64,000 nucleotides of DNA from Moheibacter sediminis (GTDB taxonomy: Bacteria > Bacteroidota > Bacteroidia > Flavobacteriales > Weeksellaceae). The position numbers and the translations under genes were made by a program. Shown in pieces: positions 1-8,238 of this stretch (positions are counted from its first letter, which is position 1; every line of letters begins with the position of its first letter). The notes below the pieces were generated by a model. That model made no database searches. It worked only from the letters and a program-made list of their open reading frames with translations, and was not told the DNA's origin. The stretch spans positions 1-64,000 of the forward strand of contig NZ_FWXS01000010.1 in assembly GCF_900176425.1 (NCBI RefSeq). Direction: 5' to 3'.

Positions 1-3000
1 TGTTCCAGAAATACAAAGTGGAAACACTGCCGTTTGCAGACATAAATAACTCAGAATCAATGTTAGATGGATAAGGGTTACCTACAGAGGTGTATTTAGT
101 AGGATAAACAGGTAAAGTTACATTTCCATTGAATGGAACTCCTACGAATTCTCCTGCATAAGGTGCCGGTGTTGTCCCCCAAGTATTTGGTGCGCGGAAT
201 AAATATCCTTTACCGTTTTCAAAGTCATCAGTGACACTTGGTACCACTACATATCCTCCGTTTGTTGCTTCAGTTGCACCTGTTGTTTCGTAAGTGTAGA
301 TGCGGTTTGGCAATGTCTGTGGAGAGAAATCCTGTAATTGCTGTCCTGTAACAGGTGATGACCACAAAGTATAATCTAAACGAACAATGTCTTGACTCTC
401 ACGTTGAACTGTGATGTCGCCCACATTATCATTAGCTGTATAAGTTTCGTCCTGAATTAAGTTTGCTCCGCTCGCTACTATAAAGTTTTCAGCACCTGCT
501 TCATTCGTGATTTTACCATTAACAGTAACAAAATGACCAGATTCAATTAAAATTGAACCATTCTGAGTGATTGTTAATTCACCTGTTTCTAAAGTTGCCA
601 TATCGGCTTCAGCTGAATTTCCAATTATTAAATCACCATCTACAAAGATGGGGTCAGTTGTTGATGGTCCTGTTCCGTTTGACCAAGCAGTACCTGTCCA
701 TGTGATAGGGGGTTCTTCGTAACAAGTCCAGCTCAAATCGTCAATTGAAGGTCTTTTGGTTGTCGAAGTATTTCTAAGTTCTATTACAACATCTCCAGAT
801 ATGTTTATGTCGTTAATTGTTTGAGTCTGTAGGCTTGTAGAAACATTTAAAGTTCCTTTTAGTACATTATTTACATAAACATTAATTGTTCCCGTACCAT
901 CACCTGTAGCAGCACTATATCTAGTAGTCACTGTAAGAGAGCCAATACCGTTGTTAGATGTAGGTGAAGTTAGAATACCATTTCTAATAGTTATTGCTTT
1001 ACCTGTAATGGTCTGGTCAACTCTTGCATCAGTAGCAGTCCAGGTTCCTCCATTATCACCTGTCCAAGTTCGGGTTTCGTACCCAGATCCACTACCTGGA
1101 ATGTTGGTAAATGATTCACTTATACAAGGACCATCAATTGTAGATGCACTTCCAGTAAGAGGTGTGGTAATATTGTAGAGAGGCCCACCTAAACATTCGC
1201 TATTATATGCAAAAACATGAATGTAATATGTAGTCGTTGGTGTCAAACTTAGTGCTGTGAATGTAGTTAAGTTTGAAGATTGAATAACTGTACCATTACC
1301 AATAACTTGACCAGCTGTATATGTAGTTTCATTAGTTGGATTCGCTCCTAAGTTTGAACTTGGACTTATAACTACTAAATATCCATCTGCAGTAGTACTT
1401 GTGAAGCTTCCTGCTATACTTGTAGAAGATATAGTTCCAAATGTCAAATTAGTAGCTTGGTTAGCCGGCGCAATACATGGATCAGGAAGTTTTAAATGAA
1501 TATTGTCTATTGCAGCAGGTGGTTGATTTCCATCTGAACTATCATTAACCCATTCAAATACTAAACGCATAGTCTGGCCAGCAAAAGAACTAACATTGAC
1601 AGATGAATTTGTATATGTTGTAAATGTACTGTTTTGATTAAAATATCCACCAACTTGTATTCTTCCGCTTCCATTTGTAATTGTTGAAGATGCAGAAGGG
1701 ATGTATGAAGTTGGCACTAACCATACTCTAAAATAGTCATAATTATTACCTGATAACATTTCACCATTTGAAATCCAATCAAAGCTTAATGTAATATTTG
1801 CAGTACCAGTAGGAATTAAAATATCTCTATAAGCATGTACTGTTGAGGCATTTCCTGTAGCATAATTATGAGTAGTTCCCGAAGCATTATTTGAGATATA
1901 TAATGATTTGGTGCTATTATTAGATACTGCAGAACCTACAAACCATTTGTTTGTTTGAGTCCCATTTGCAACAACCCAATTGTTGGTTCCTTCAAAATCT
2001 TCATTGAAAGGAAAGTTCGCAGCAACTTGAGATGTAGTAAAAGTATAATTAGTCCCATATACAGTAGTTCCACTACTACTAGTTACATATGCACGATAAT
2101 TATAGGTTGTATTTGGAGAGAGATCTGTAATAGAACTTGTGTAAGTATCTGTTCCTGTGCCATCATTTGTAATTCCCAAATGAGATTCAATTGTTGGATT
2201 TACTGTAGCTGCCCATACAACACCTTTAGCACTGATTGTACCACAAGAATTGCTCAATGCTGAACCACCTGATACTGCGCTTTCAGAGCCTATCGAAGAA
2301 GCGGTAACAGTTGTTACAGCTATAGTTCCATTAGTCCCAGACCCTGTTACAGAGCGATTTACGCTAGGTGCTCCTGCTCCAGAGACTGCAATGTTTCCAT
2401 TGTAAGAAACTGCAGTTGTCGGTAGGAATTTTACATAAATCGTTTTATTAGTCAAAATACCTCCTGCATGAGCAAAAGTTAAAGTAGATGTATAGTTTTC
2501 ATTATCAGCTGTTTCACTATAAGTGAAACCATTCAATGCTGCTAAACTAATATTTCCAGATTTTAAAACAGTTGAACTTGAGATTGTAAATGTCTGATAA
2601 GCGGAAAGTTGATTCAAACATTGATTTCCAAATCCAGCAGACATATTTCCAAGAACTAATGCTTCATTTACAGCAGTTATTGTGATGTTATTTGAATTCA
2701 AAGCATTTGTTGATGTGGTTAATTCACCAGATGCAACTGTTATGCTAAAATTAGTGACGTTTGCATCAAAATCAGTCCCGTCATAAACTAAAGTAACTGT
2801 GGCTGAAGTTTCATTGATATAATCAACTGTTCCAATGCTAACACCAACGGGCGCATTATTCAAAGAAAAGTTGGATAAATCAAATACATTGTCTGCAAAA
2901 GTTTCATTTGCTAAAGCCAAAGAAACAACTCCATTATTCAAAGTCGTATTTTCTGAAAGTGTTCCTGAAATTGTAAGATTAGGACTGGTAGGATTTTGTA

Positions 3001-3703
3001 ATGTTGCTGTTAGAGAAACATTATCTAATGCAATTGCAGGTGAGTTTGTGTTAGAGGAATGTGTAACCAACCATTTTAAATAGAATTCACCATCATTGGC
3101 AATATTCACATTTGTCAATGTAACTGATCTAGATGTAACTGTTCCTCCTGTCCAAGTATAAGAATTACTTCCAGCAGGAAAAACCGTTGTATCTATGTTT
3201 CCAGAAGATCTTTCAGTCCAATCTGTTCCATTTGTTGAAGTGTAAAAGGTAACAGCAACAGTATTTGAATTTATTCTATATCTTTCAAAATCAAATGAAA
3301 TAGATAAATCTGAAATGTTTATACCTGAAGTATTCTTGTAATAAGCAAAAATTGCATTAGGAGTTGCATACCCTGAAGAAGTCATAAATCCAATGGCGCG
3401 GTCAGATGTATCTGCACCATTCCCAAAATTGTATCTAGCACCAGTAGCCGGTGATCCACTGCTTGCTCCTTGAGTTACAGCTGTTACATTCGTAGCTGTA
3501 GACCAGTTTGCTGAAGTACCTTGACCTGCAGCAGACATTTTCCAATTGGAGGGTAATGAGGCAGTACCACTAGTTCCCATAGAATTGAAATTTTCCATTA
3601 CCGGATTGTTGTTACTTATACTTATTTGTCCCCACAAACTTGTGAGACCAAAACAAAATAGTAAAACCATCAGGGATGATTTAAAATAGTTGGTTTTTCT
3701 CAT
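1..3703 (-). CDS. Giant secreted T9SS-type surface protein, N-terminal 1234 codons (partial)
   Basis: The minus strand is open from an ATG at 3703 to the left edge with no stop, so the C-terminus lies outside the window. Residues 1-26 form a signal peptide ending LTSLWGQ. Next come a choice-of-anchor-like beta-sandwich module, a stretch resembling the common flavobacterial GNMSAGFGNQC module (about residues 350-470), a fibronectin-III-like segment (about 485-555), a choice-of-anchor J domain opening FPFNEDFEG (about 560-735), another FnIII-like segment (about 745-837) and a further sandwich ending DDLSWTC near 995. The last visible part (WSSPVTGQQL) resembles the region that precedes T9SS sorting domains. 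Composition is rich in Thr, Ser, Asn and Gly with few Cys. Secretion by T9SS is inferred from architecture because the sorting domain is not visible. It may be an adhesin, but no ligand or enzyme motif is seen. Confidence 0.85.
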   Translation of the reverse strand, partial: MRKTNYFKSSLMVLLFCFGLTSLWGQISISNNNPVMENFNSMGTSGTASLPSNWKMSAAGQGTSANWSTATNVTAVTQGASSGSPATGARYNFGNGADTSDRAIGFMTSSGYATPNAIFAYYKNTSGINISDLSISFDFERYRINSNTVAVTFYTSTNGTDWTERSSGNIDTTVFPAGSNSYTWTGGTVTSRSVTLTNVNIANDGEFYLKWLVTHSSNTNSPAIALDNVSLTATLQNPTSPNLTISGTLSENTTLNNGVVSLALANETFADNVFDLSNFSLNNAPVGVSIGTVDYINETSATVTLVYDGTDFDANVTNFSITVASGELTTSTNALNSNNITITAVNEALVLGNMSAGFGNQCLNQLSAYQTFTISSSTVLKSGNISLAALNGFTYSETADNENYTSTLTFAHAGGILTNKTIYVKFLPTTAVSYNGNIAVSGAGAPSVNRSVTGSGTNGTIAVTTVTASSIGSESAVSGGSALSNSCGTISAKGVVWAATVNPTIESHLGITNDGTGTDTYTSSITDLSPNTTYNYRAYVTSSSGTTVYGTNYTFTTSQVAANFPFNEDFEGTNNWVVANGTQTNKWFVGSAVSNNSTKSLYISNNASGTTHNYATGNASTVHAYRDILIPTGTANITLSFDWISNGEMLSGNNYDYFRVWLVPTSYIPSASSTITNGSGRIQVGGYFNQNSTFTTYTNSSVNVSSFAGQTMRLVFEWVNDSSDGNQPPAAIDNIHLKLPDPCIAPANQATNLTFGTISSTSIAGSFTSTTADGYLVVISPSSNLGANPTNETTYTAGQVIGNGTVIQSSNLTTFTALSLTPTTTYYIHVFAYNSECLGGPLYNITTPLTGSASTIDGPCISESFTNIPGSGSGYETRTWTGDNGGTWTATDARVDQTITGKAITIRNGILTSPTSNNGIGSLTVTTRYSAATGDGTGTINVYVNNVLKGTLNVSTSLQTQTINDINISGDVVIELRNTSTTKRPSIDDLSWTCYEEPPITWTGTAWSNGTGPSTTDPIFVDGDLIIGNSAEADMATLETGELTITQNGSILIESGHFVTVNGKITNEAGAENFIVASGANLIQDETYTANDNVGDITVQRESQDIVRLDYTLWSSPVTGQQLQDFSPQTLPNRIYTYETTGATEATNGGYVVVPSVTDDFENGKGYLFRAPNTWGTTPAPYAGEFVGVPFNGNVTLPVYPTKYTSVGNPYPSNIDSELFMSANGSVSTLYFWN

Positions 3704-3745
3704 ATTTTAGTTGTTTTAAAAATTTAGTGTTAAAAATTAAGAGCG

Positions 3746-3753
3746 CAAATGTA
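3746..3753 (-). promoter_or_regulatory. Candidate -7 promoter box for the giant surface protein
   Basis: TACATTTG on the minus strand matches the Bacteroidota -7 consensus TAnnTTTG and lies 43 nt before the start codon. No TTG is seen at the expected -33 distance, so this is a half-supported promoter. Confidence 0.45.
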
Positions 3754-3852
3754 ATTGATTTAATGATAAGATAATTAAAAAGTTACCATTTTTTTAACAA
3801 CAAATTTAAACGTAAATTAATTGTAAAATTAAATTATTTTTTAAGTTAATAA

Positions 3853-4449
3853 TTATTGTTGTCCGCTGAAAATTCTTTGCTTTTTTGTCCACTTCCATAG
3901 CCTATAAATTCCGAATAACACAATTAATACAAATATAAAAGCAATCGGTGCCCAAATGAGGGAAGTCAAACTCAAGACTGACGCAGCTGCAGTTTCTCCT
4001 GTATTAACTACGAAATTTCCGGTACCACCTGTTGTGCTTGTCGATACGGCTCTTGCGGCGGCAGTTGTTCCGCTTACGGCTGCGGCTGTTCCTCCACCGG
4101 CTATGATTGCCAATGCCCAAGTAGTCACTTCGCTCATATCTAAAAGGGTAGAGCCCATCAAAACCGTTCCGGCAACGGCAGCTAGCGGAATGGCTATAGT
4201 ATCCAGAAAGTTATCAATTATAGGTATGTAATATGCAATGATTTCGACAATAGTGGCTACGCCAAGTGCTATCATTGCAGGCCAGCTCCCCACCCATTGC
4301 CAGGCTTCATTTAATTCCAATAAATCTTGTCCGAAATGTGCACCGATGCTCAGCACAAATAAGGGAAGGAAAACACGGAATCCGGCTGAAGCAGCCAGTC
4401 CAATTCCTAAGAAAAATGACATAATCGTGTTGGAGTCGAAAATATCCAT
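3853..4449 (-). CDS. DUF4126 family membrane protein
   Basis: 198 residues with several hydrophobic segments: near residues 8-35 (SFFLGIGLAASAGFRVFLPLF), around 55-75, about 80-120, and a C-terminal helix near 165-185 followed by a basic tail. The N-terminal pattern GLAASAGFRVFLPLF is characteristic of DUF4126, an uncharacterised bacterial membrane family, and the Gly/Ala-rich middle agrees. The protein is predicted to sit in the inner membrane; no catalytic or transport motif is recognised. It is transcribed in the same direction as the downstream polyprenyl synthase but separated by about 65 nt to the polyprenyl stop side, so co-transcription is uncertain. The family assignment is from memory of the family pattern and no biochemical role is claimed. 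Confidence 0.75.
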   Translation of the reverse strand: MDIFDSNTIMSFFLGIGLAASAGFRVFLPLFVLSIGAHFGQDLLELNEAWQWVGSWPAMIALGVATIVEIIAYYIPIIDNFLDTIAIPLAAVAGTVLMGSTLLDMSEVTTWALAIIAGGGTAAAVSGTTAAARAVSTSTTGGTGNFVVNTGETAAASVLSLTSLIWAPIAFIFVLIVLFGIYRLWKWTKKQRIFSGQQ

Positions 4450-4518
4450 AGATGTAAGTTGTTGAAATTAAACCGAAAGGTAATGATTTTCAGGATTTAA
4501 GAATGTTAAAAGAAAAAA

Positions 4519-5496
4519 TTATTTCTCACGTTCCATCACGTAACCAACCATCGTAAGAAGAGATTCTTTGTATTCACTATCCGGGAATTCATTTAAAATA
4601 GCAAGCGCATCATCACTGTATTGTTTCATGATGGTTTGCGTGTATTCAATCCCACCATTGTCTTTTACAAATTGAATGACTTGCTGTACGCGTTTTTGGT
4701 TTTTGTTGTGGCGTTTTACTGAGTTGATTAACCAATCACGGTCTTTTTTAGAAACTTTATTCAAAACATGGATCAAAGGCAAAGTCATTTTTTGTTCTTT
4801 GATATCGATTCCAACCGGTTTTCCAATGATATTTGAACTGGTATAATCAAACAAATCATCTTTGATCTGAAATGCAATTCCAACCAAATTTCCAAAACGG
4901 TGCATTTTTTTGCAAATTTCTTCCGAGGCACCAACTGAACGAGCACCGGCTTCACAACAAGCCGCAATCAAAGTAGCGGTTTTCTGTCTGATAATTTCAA
5001 AATAAACTTCTTCGGTAATGTCCAGTTTTCTGGCTTTTTCAATTTGGAGTAATTCTCCTTCGGACATTTCTTTAATCGCTACAGAAACAACTTTCAATAA
5101 ATCAAAATCTTCATTTTCTGTAGAGAGAATCAAAGTTTTAGAAAGCAGATAATCTCCAACCAAAACCGCAATTTTATTCTTCCAAAGAGCATTCAATGAG
5201 AAAAATCCACGTCGCATATCGCTGTCATCCACCACATCATCATGAACTAAAGTTGCAGTATGTATAAGTTCTATCAAAGCCGCTGCTCTGTACGTTCTTT
5301 CATTGAAATCTCCGGTCAATTTCGCAGTTAAAAAAACAAACATCGGACGCATTTGTTTCCCTTTTCTGCGGACGATATAATGGGTAATCCTGTCCAACAA
5401 AGGCACGTTGCTCTTCATGGATTGATAAAACTTCGTTTCGAAAAGTTTCATTTCCTCGGCAATCGGCGCTTTTATTTTTTCTACAGTTTTACTCAT
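4519..5496 (-). CDS. Polyprenyl diphosphate synthase (long-chain trans-prenyltransferase)
   Basis: 325 residues, normal for this family. It condenses isopentenyl diphosphate onto an allylic diphosphate to build the polyprenyl tail, in Bacteroidota most likely the menaquinone side chain. The first Asp-rich motif is DDVVDDSDMRR at residues 86-96 and the second is KDDLFDY near residue 215. The N-terminal KGKQMRPMFVFL segment supplies the IPP-binding Lys/Arg. The start has three bases of separation from the upstream stop at 5500, so it probably forms a two-gene unit with the secreted beta-propeller-like protein. Chain length cannot be read with certainty from sequence. It could be called ispB, but I leave the symbol empty because product length is unknown. 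Confidence 0.93.
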   Translation of the reverse strand: MSKTVEKIKAPIAEEMKLFETKFYQSMKSNVPLLDRITHYIVRRKGKQMRPMFVFLTAKLTGDFNERTYRAAALIELIHTATLVHDDVVDDSDMRRGFFSLNALWKNKIAVLVGDYLLSKTLILSTENEDFDLLKVVSVAIKEMSEGELLQIEKARKLDITEEVYFEIIRQKTATLIAACCEAGARSVGASEEICKKMHRFGNLVGIAFQIKDDLFDYTSSNIIGKPVGIDIKEQKMTLPLIHVLNKVSKKDRDWLINSVKRHNKNQKRVQQVIQFVKDNGGIEYTQTIMKQYSDDALAILNEFPDSEYKESLLTMVGYVMEREK

Positions 5497-5499
5497 CTT

Positions 5500-6432
5500 T
5501 TATTGAGCCAGCGAATATATGCATTGTACAGATTGTTCCACATGAAAAGTTTTAAATTTAAAATCTTCATTGCTGTAACAAATCACGCTTGGTTTTTCCG
5601 GTTTGGTAGAAATTCCCTCAACCTGACCTACTTGTGGCGTAAAACCTAATGGCAGGCTGAATTTATTGTTTTTTTCTTCAAAGAATTTTTCCGAACCTTT
5701 TTTCGGCGCGTCAAATCCTGAGATAAATGCAAATCCGTCTTTGGTGTAACCGATGAAATAAAATCCGTTGGTATTTGAAATCGGACTGGCGTCTATGTGT
5801 GCTCCCGTAACCATATAATTGGTTTTGAAAGTTTCAATCTTTTTGGCTTGCTGCTTGCCTGGTTTTATTTCCAAAGTATAATGTGTCGTTGCGTAATTAG
5901 TCCATTCTTTGGTAAATAAATGCAATTTCCCATTGTAATAAAACATGGCCTCACAATCAAAATTGGTGGCTTGATTTCCGGGATTGAAATTGGTTTGTTC
6001 AGGATAAGTAAATTCAATTTTCTGAGAAGTTACACTTAATTTGCTTTCATTTCCGATTTCATTTCTTTTGATGTAATAAATCGTCAAATCAGTGCGGTTC
6101 CCATTGTTATTTCCAAAATCTCCTATGAAAATATAGTCATCATTTATCGTCATTTCTTCCCAATCGCGGTTGATTGCATTTGAAATGGAAACTGTTTGAG
6201 CAATTTTTCCCGTTTCTGAATTGAATTTATAAATTTCCGCTTCGCCGCCACTGTCATTTAATCCCCAAAAGAATCCATCGTCGTATTCCAAGGCAGAAAT
6301 TTCTTTTAGTTTTTCCTGAAGCTTTACAGTTTTGATTTGGTAATTTTCGATGCTTAAAGTGTCAATTCTGTTTTGAGCCGAAATAATTTGCCCCAAAATC
6401 ATAAATAAAGTAAAAAAGAAAAATCTCATCAT
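5500..6432 (-). CDS. Secreted SdiA-regulated/esterase-like beta-propeller protein
   Basis: About 310 residues. I start it at the ATG at 6432 (MMRFFFFTLFMILGQIISAQ) rather than a longer in-frame start at 6477, because the shorter form begins directly with a signal peptide and a TACCTTTG promoter box lies at 6463-6456, which would put the longer start upstream of the transcript. After the signal peptide, short repeated strands such as ISALEYDDGFFWGLNDSGG and EMTINDDYIFIGDFGNNNG suggest a calcium- or sugar-type beta-propeller of the esterase-like or SdiA-regulated kind. No catalytic residues can be assigned. It ends 3 bases before the polyprenyl synthase start, suggesting co-transcription without an obvious functional link. 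Confidence 0.75.
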   Translation of the reverse strand: MMRFFFFTLFMILGQIISAQNRIDTLSIENYQIKTVKLQEKLKEISALEYDDGFFWGLNDSGGEAEIYKFNSETGKIAQTVSISNAINRDWEEMTINDDYIFIGDFGNNNGNRTDLTIYYIKRNEIGNESKLSVTSQKIEFTYPEQTNFNPGNQATNFDCEAMFYYNGKLHLFTKEWTNYATTHYTLEIKPGKQQAKKIETFKTNYMVTGAHIDASPISNTNGFYFIGYTKDGFAFISGFDAPKKGSEKFFEEKNNKFSLPLGFTPQVGQVEGISTKPEKPSVICYSNEDFKFKTFHVEQSVQCIYSLAQ

Positions 6433-6455
6433 TGACCAAAATTGCTTTTGTTGTC

Positions 6456-6463
6456 CAAAGGTA
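6456..6463 (-). promoter_or_regulatory. Candidate -7 promoter box (TACCTTTG)
   Basis: TACCTTTG on the minus strand matches TAnnTTTG and lies 23 nt upstream of the ATG at 6432. It decides between two in-frame starts for the downstream secreted protein. A -33 TTG is not evident. Confidence 0.45.
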
Positions 6464-6490
6464 TTAAAAAATAGCATTTACACAGCAGAT

Positions 6491-7672
6491 TTAAGGCATG
6501 AGATTGCGCACGCGTTTTGCCAATAAAATGTGTTTTCCGGAATTGCTTTGTGTAAAAATCAAAGTTTGTTCAATTCCTTCTTTAATTTTGTATTTTTTTC
6601 GGACGGCTTCGGTGTTAAGAGGATAATTTTTGACCAACAAATGAAAAGCTTGTTTTTCGATTTCTTTTTTAGGATTTTTTAATTCTTCTATAACTTCAAA
6701 AATCTTTCCTGGAAAAGATTTTATTAATTCATTTGATGTATAAAGATGTGAATTGACGTGTATTTTTTTCAGGTTGAATTTTTCTCCGATCAATTTAAAA
6801 GCACCCGATTTTAAAATCGAAGCGCTTGGTTCATAAATGAATTTCTGTGGTTCAGAAAATGTTGAATTTGTTGCAGATTCTTCATTCCAATTGAATTCAA
6901 AATCAGGTTGGTTGGATTCCAGATTTACCGCTTTGATTTTTGGATTAGAATTCAAATCTTTCTTACAAATTATTAATAATTCCTTGACTTCATTTTTTAC
7001 AGCAATGATGTATATTTCCTGAATCTGTGGGATTTTTTCAATGGTCGATTTCAAATCTAACAAAGGCGAAAGTTTGATCAAAACCGTTTCTGAACGCAGA
7101 AGAAATTCATCTATCCAATCCAAAATATTCGGTTCCAAATCTTCCAAAATCACTTTTCGCTGCGATTCAATTCTACGCGAAGGATCCAAATAAATTACAT
7201 CCCATTTCAATTTTGGATTTTCGCTGAAATATTTTTCAAATTCTGAATTGATGTAATTTAAATTGTTTTGATTTAATATTTTATAATTGTGTTTTGAAAT
7301 TTCAACCAATTCCGGATTTCTTTCCAAAGCAGTAACATCATTAATTTTTTGCGCAAACCCAAATGAGTCAATTCCCATTCCGGCAGTCAAATCGATTAGA
7401 GATTTCCCTTTGACGATTTCAGATTTGTATTGGGAAGTTGCCCAAGATGAAGCTTGTTCCAAATTAATGGATGGCGGAAAATAAATTCCTTCAGGTTCAT
7501 TTAAAAAGGGGAATTTGAATTTAGAAATTTGTAAACCTTTGATTTGATGTGCTAATTCTGACGAAGAAACTCCCGAAAAAGGAGATTTTTGTAAAGAAAT
7601 TTTCCGAAAATTCTGGTTTTGGTTTTCTCGGAGATATTCTTGAATTTCGGGTTGTAATAAATTTTGATTCAT
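6491..7672 (-). CDS. THUMP-like domain class I SAM-dependent methyltransferase
   Basis: 393 residues. The central Rossmann methyltransferase core has motif I DLTAGMGIDSF near residue 95 and the acidic strand-2 end ALERNPELVEISKHN, followed by a motif-IV region YLDPSRR near 165. The DPSRR form resembles enzymes that act on RNA or exocyclic amines, so an RNA substrate is plausible but unproven. The C-terminal third (KKIHVNSHLYTSNELIKSFPGK onward) corresponds to the THUMP-like domain found fused to these methyltransferases in Bacteroidota. It starts 51 nt from the plus-strand toxin-antitoxin operon and is divergent from it. No methyl acceptor is known to me for this family. Confidence 0.85.
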   Translation of the reverse strand: MNQNLLQPEIQEYLRENQNQNFRKISLQKSPFSGVSSSELAHQIKGLQISKFKFPFLNEPEGIYFPPSINLEQASSWATSQYKSEIVKGKSLIDLTAGMGIDSFGFAQKINDVTALERNPELVEISKHNYKILNQNNLNYINSEFEKYFSENPKLKWDVIYLDPSRRIESQRKVILEDLEPNILDWIDEFLLRSETVLIKLSPLLDLKSTIEKIPQIQEIYIIAVKNEVKELLIICKKDLNSNPKIKAVNLESNQPDFEFNWNEESATNSTFSEPQKFIYEPSASILKSGAFKLIGEKFNLKKIHVNSHLYTSNELIKSFPGKIFEVIEELKNPKKEIEKQAFHLLVKNYPLNTEAVRKKYKIKEGIEQTLIFTQSNSGKHILLAKRVRNLMP

Positions 7673-7723
7673 TTCTAAGCAAATTTAGTGAAGTAAAATT
7701 TGTACGAAATAAAATACAAAATT

Positions 7724-7978
7724 ATGTTGATTACAAGCGTTTCAGATTTCAGAAAAGATATTAAAATGTATTTGGACAAAGTTTCTAAAAATTTTGAAAC
7801 CCTGATCATCAATCGTGGAAAAGAACCTGGAATTGTAGTAATGTCTTTGGATGAATACAATTCTCTGATGGCTACGAATTACGAATTATCTTCCCGAAAA
7901 AATGAAATGCGATTGGATTTCGCCATCGAAAAATTAAAAAGCGGAAATTCATTTTCTAAAGATTTAAGTGAAGATTGA
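7724..7978 (+). CDS. YefM/Phd-type antitoxin
   Basis: 84 residues from the ATG at 7724, which I prefer to the upstream start at 7700 because MLITSVSDFRKDIKMYLDKV lines up with the start of YefM proteins. The N-terminal half is the Phd/YefM DNA-binding fold with the conserved pattern INRGKEPGIVVMSLDEYNSL. The C-terminal half (residues ~50-84) is charged, as expected for the toxin-wrapping tail. It is predicted to neutralise the YoeB-like toxin encoded immediately downstream and to repress the operon together with it. The stop TGA (7976-7978) is separated from the toxin ATG by one base, which implies translational coupling. Confidence 0.9.
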   Translation: MLITSVSDFRKDIKMYLDKVSKNFETLIINRGKEPGIVVMSLDEYNSLMATNYELSSRKNEMRLDFAIEKLKSGNSFSKDLSED

Positions 7979-7979
7979 G

Positions 7980-8237
7980 ATGAAATACATTTTCGTGGAC
8001 GAATCTTGGGAAGATTATCTGTATTGGCAAAAAACGGACAACAAAAAAGTCAAAAAAATCAACGATTTACTCAAAGATATTACTAGGAATCCGTTTGACG
8101 GATTAGGAAAGCCCGAGCCTCTCAAACATAAATATTCTGGTTTTTGGTCAAGGAGAATTGACCACGAACACCGATTAGTCTATAAATACGAAGATGATGC
8201 GATTTTGATTGCAAAATGTAGATTTCAATACGATTAA
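7980..8237 (+). CDS. yoeB: YoeB-like ribosome-dependent mRNA interferase toxin, His83 replaced by Gln
   Basis: 85 residues from the ATG at 7980; an in-frame GTG at 7968 would overlap the antitoxin and add four residues not seen in YoeB. The protein aligns without gaps to E. coli YoeB as I remember it: ESWEDYLYWQ (8-17), KKINDLLKD, GKPEPLKH (43-50, containing Glu46), SGFWSRRI (53-60) and EHRLVY (63-68, containing Arg65). YoeB cleaves mRNA in the ribosomal A site. E. coli YoeB ends CRYHY with His83 and Tyr84 important for cleavage. Here the end is CRFQYD, so Gln (CAA, 8225-8230 region) replaces His83 while Tyr84 is kept. The toxin may be weakened, inactive, or use another base. The gene ends 1 bp from the convergent AI-2E transporter gene. 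Confidence 0.92.
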   Translation: MKYIFVDESWEDYLYWQKTDNKKVKKINDLLKDITRNPFDGLGKPEPLKHKYSGFWSRRIDHEHRLVYKYEDDAILIAKCRFQYD

Positions 8238-8238
8238 A

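Noticed and set aside
7968-7979. GTG at 7968 as the YoeB start
   Set aside because: It overlaps the antitoxin end and adds residues not present in YoeB; the ATG at 7980 fits the family start.
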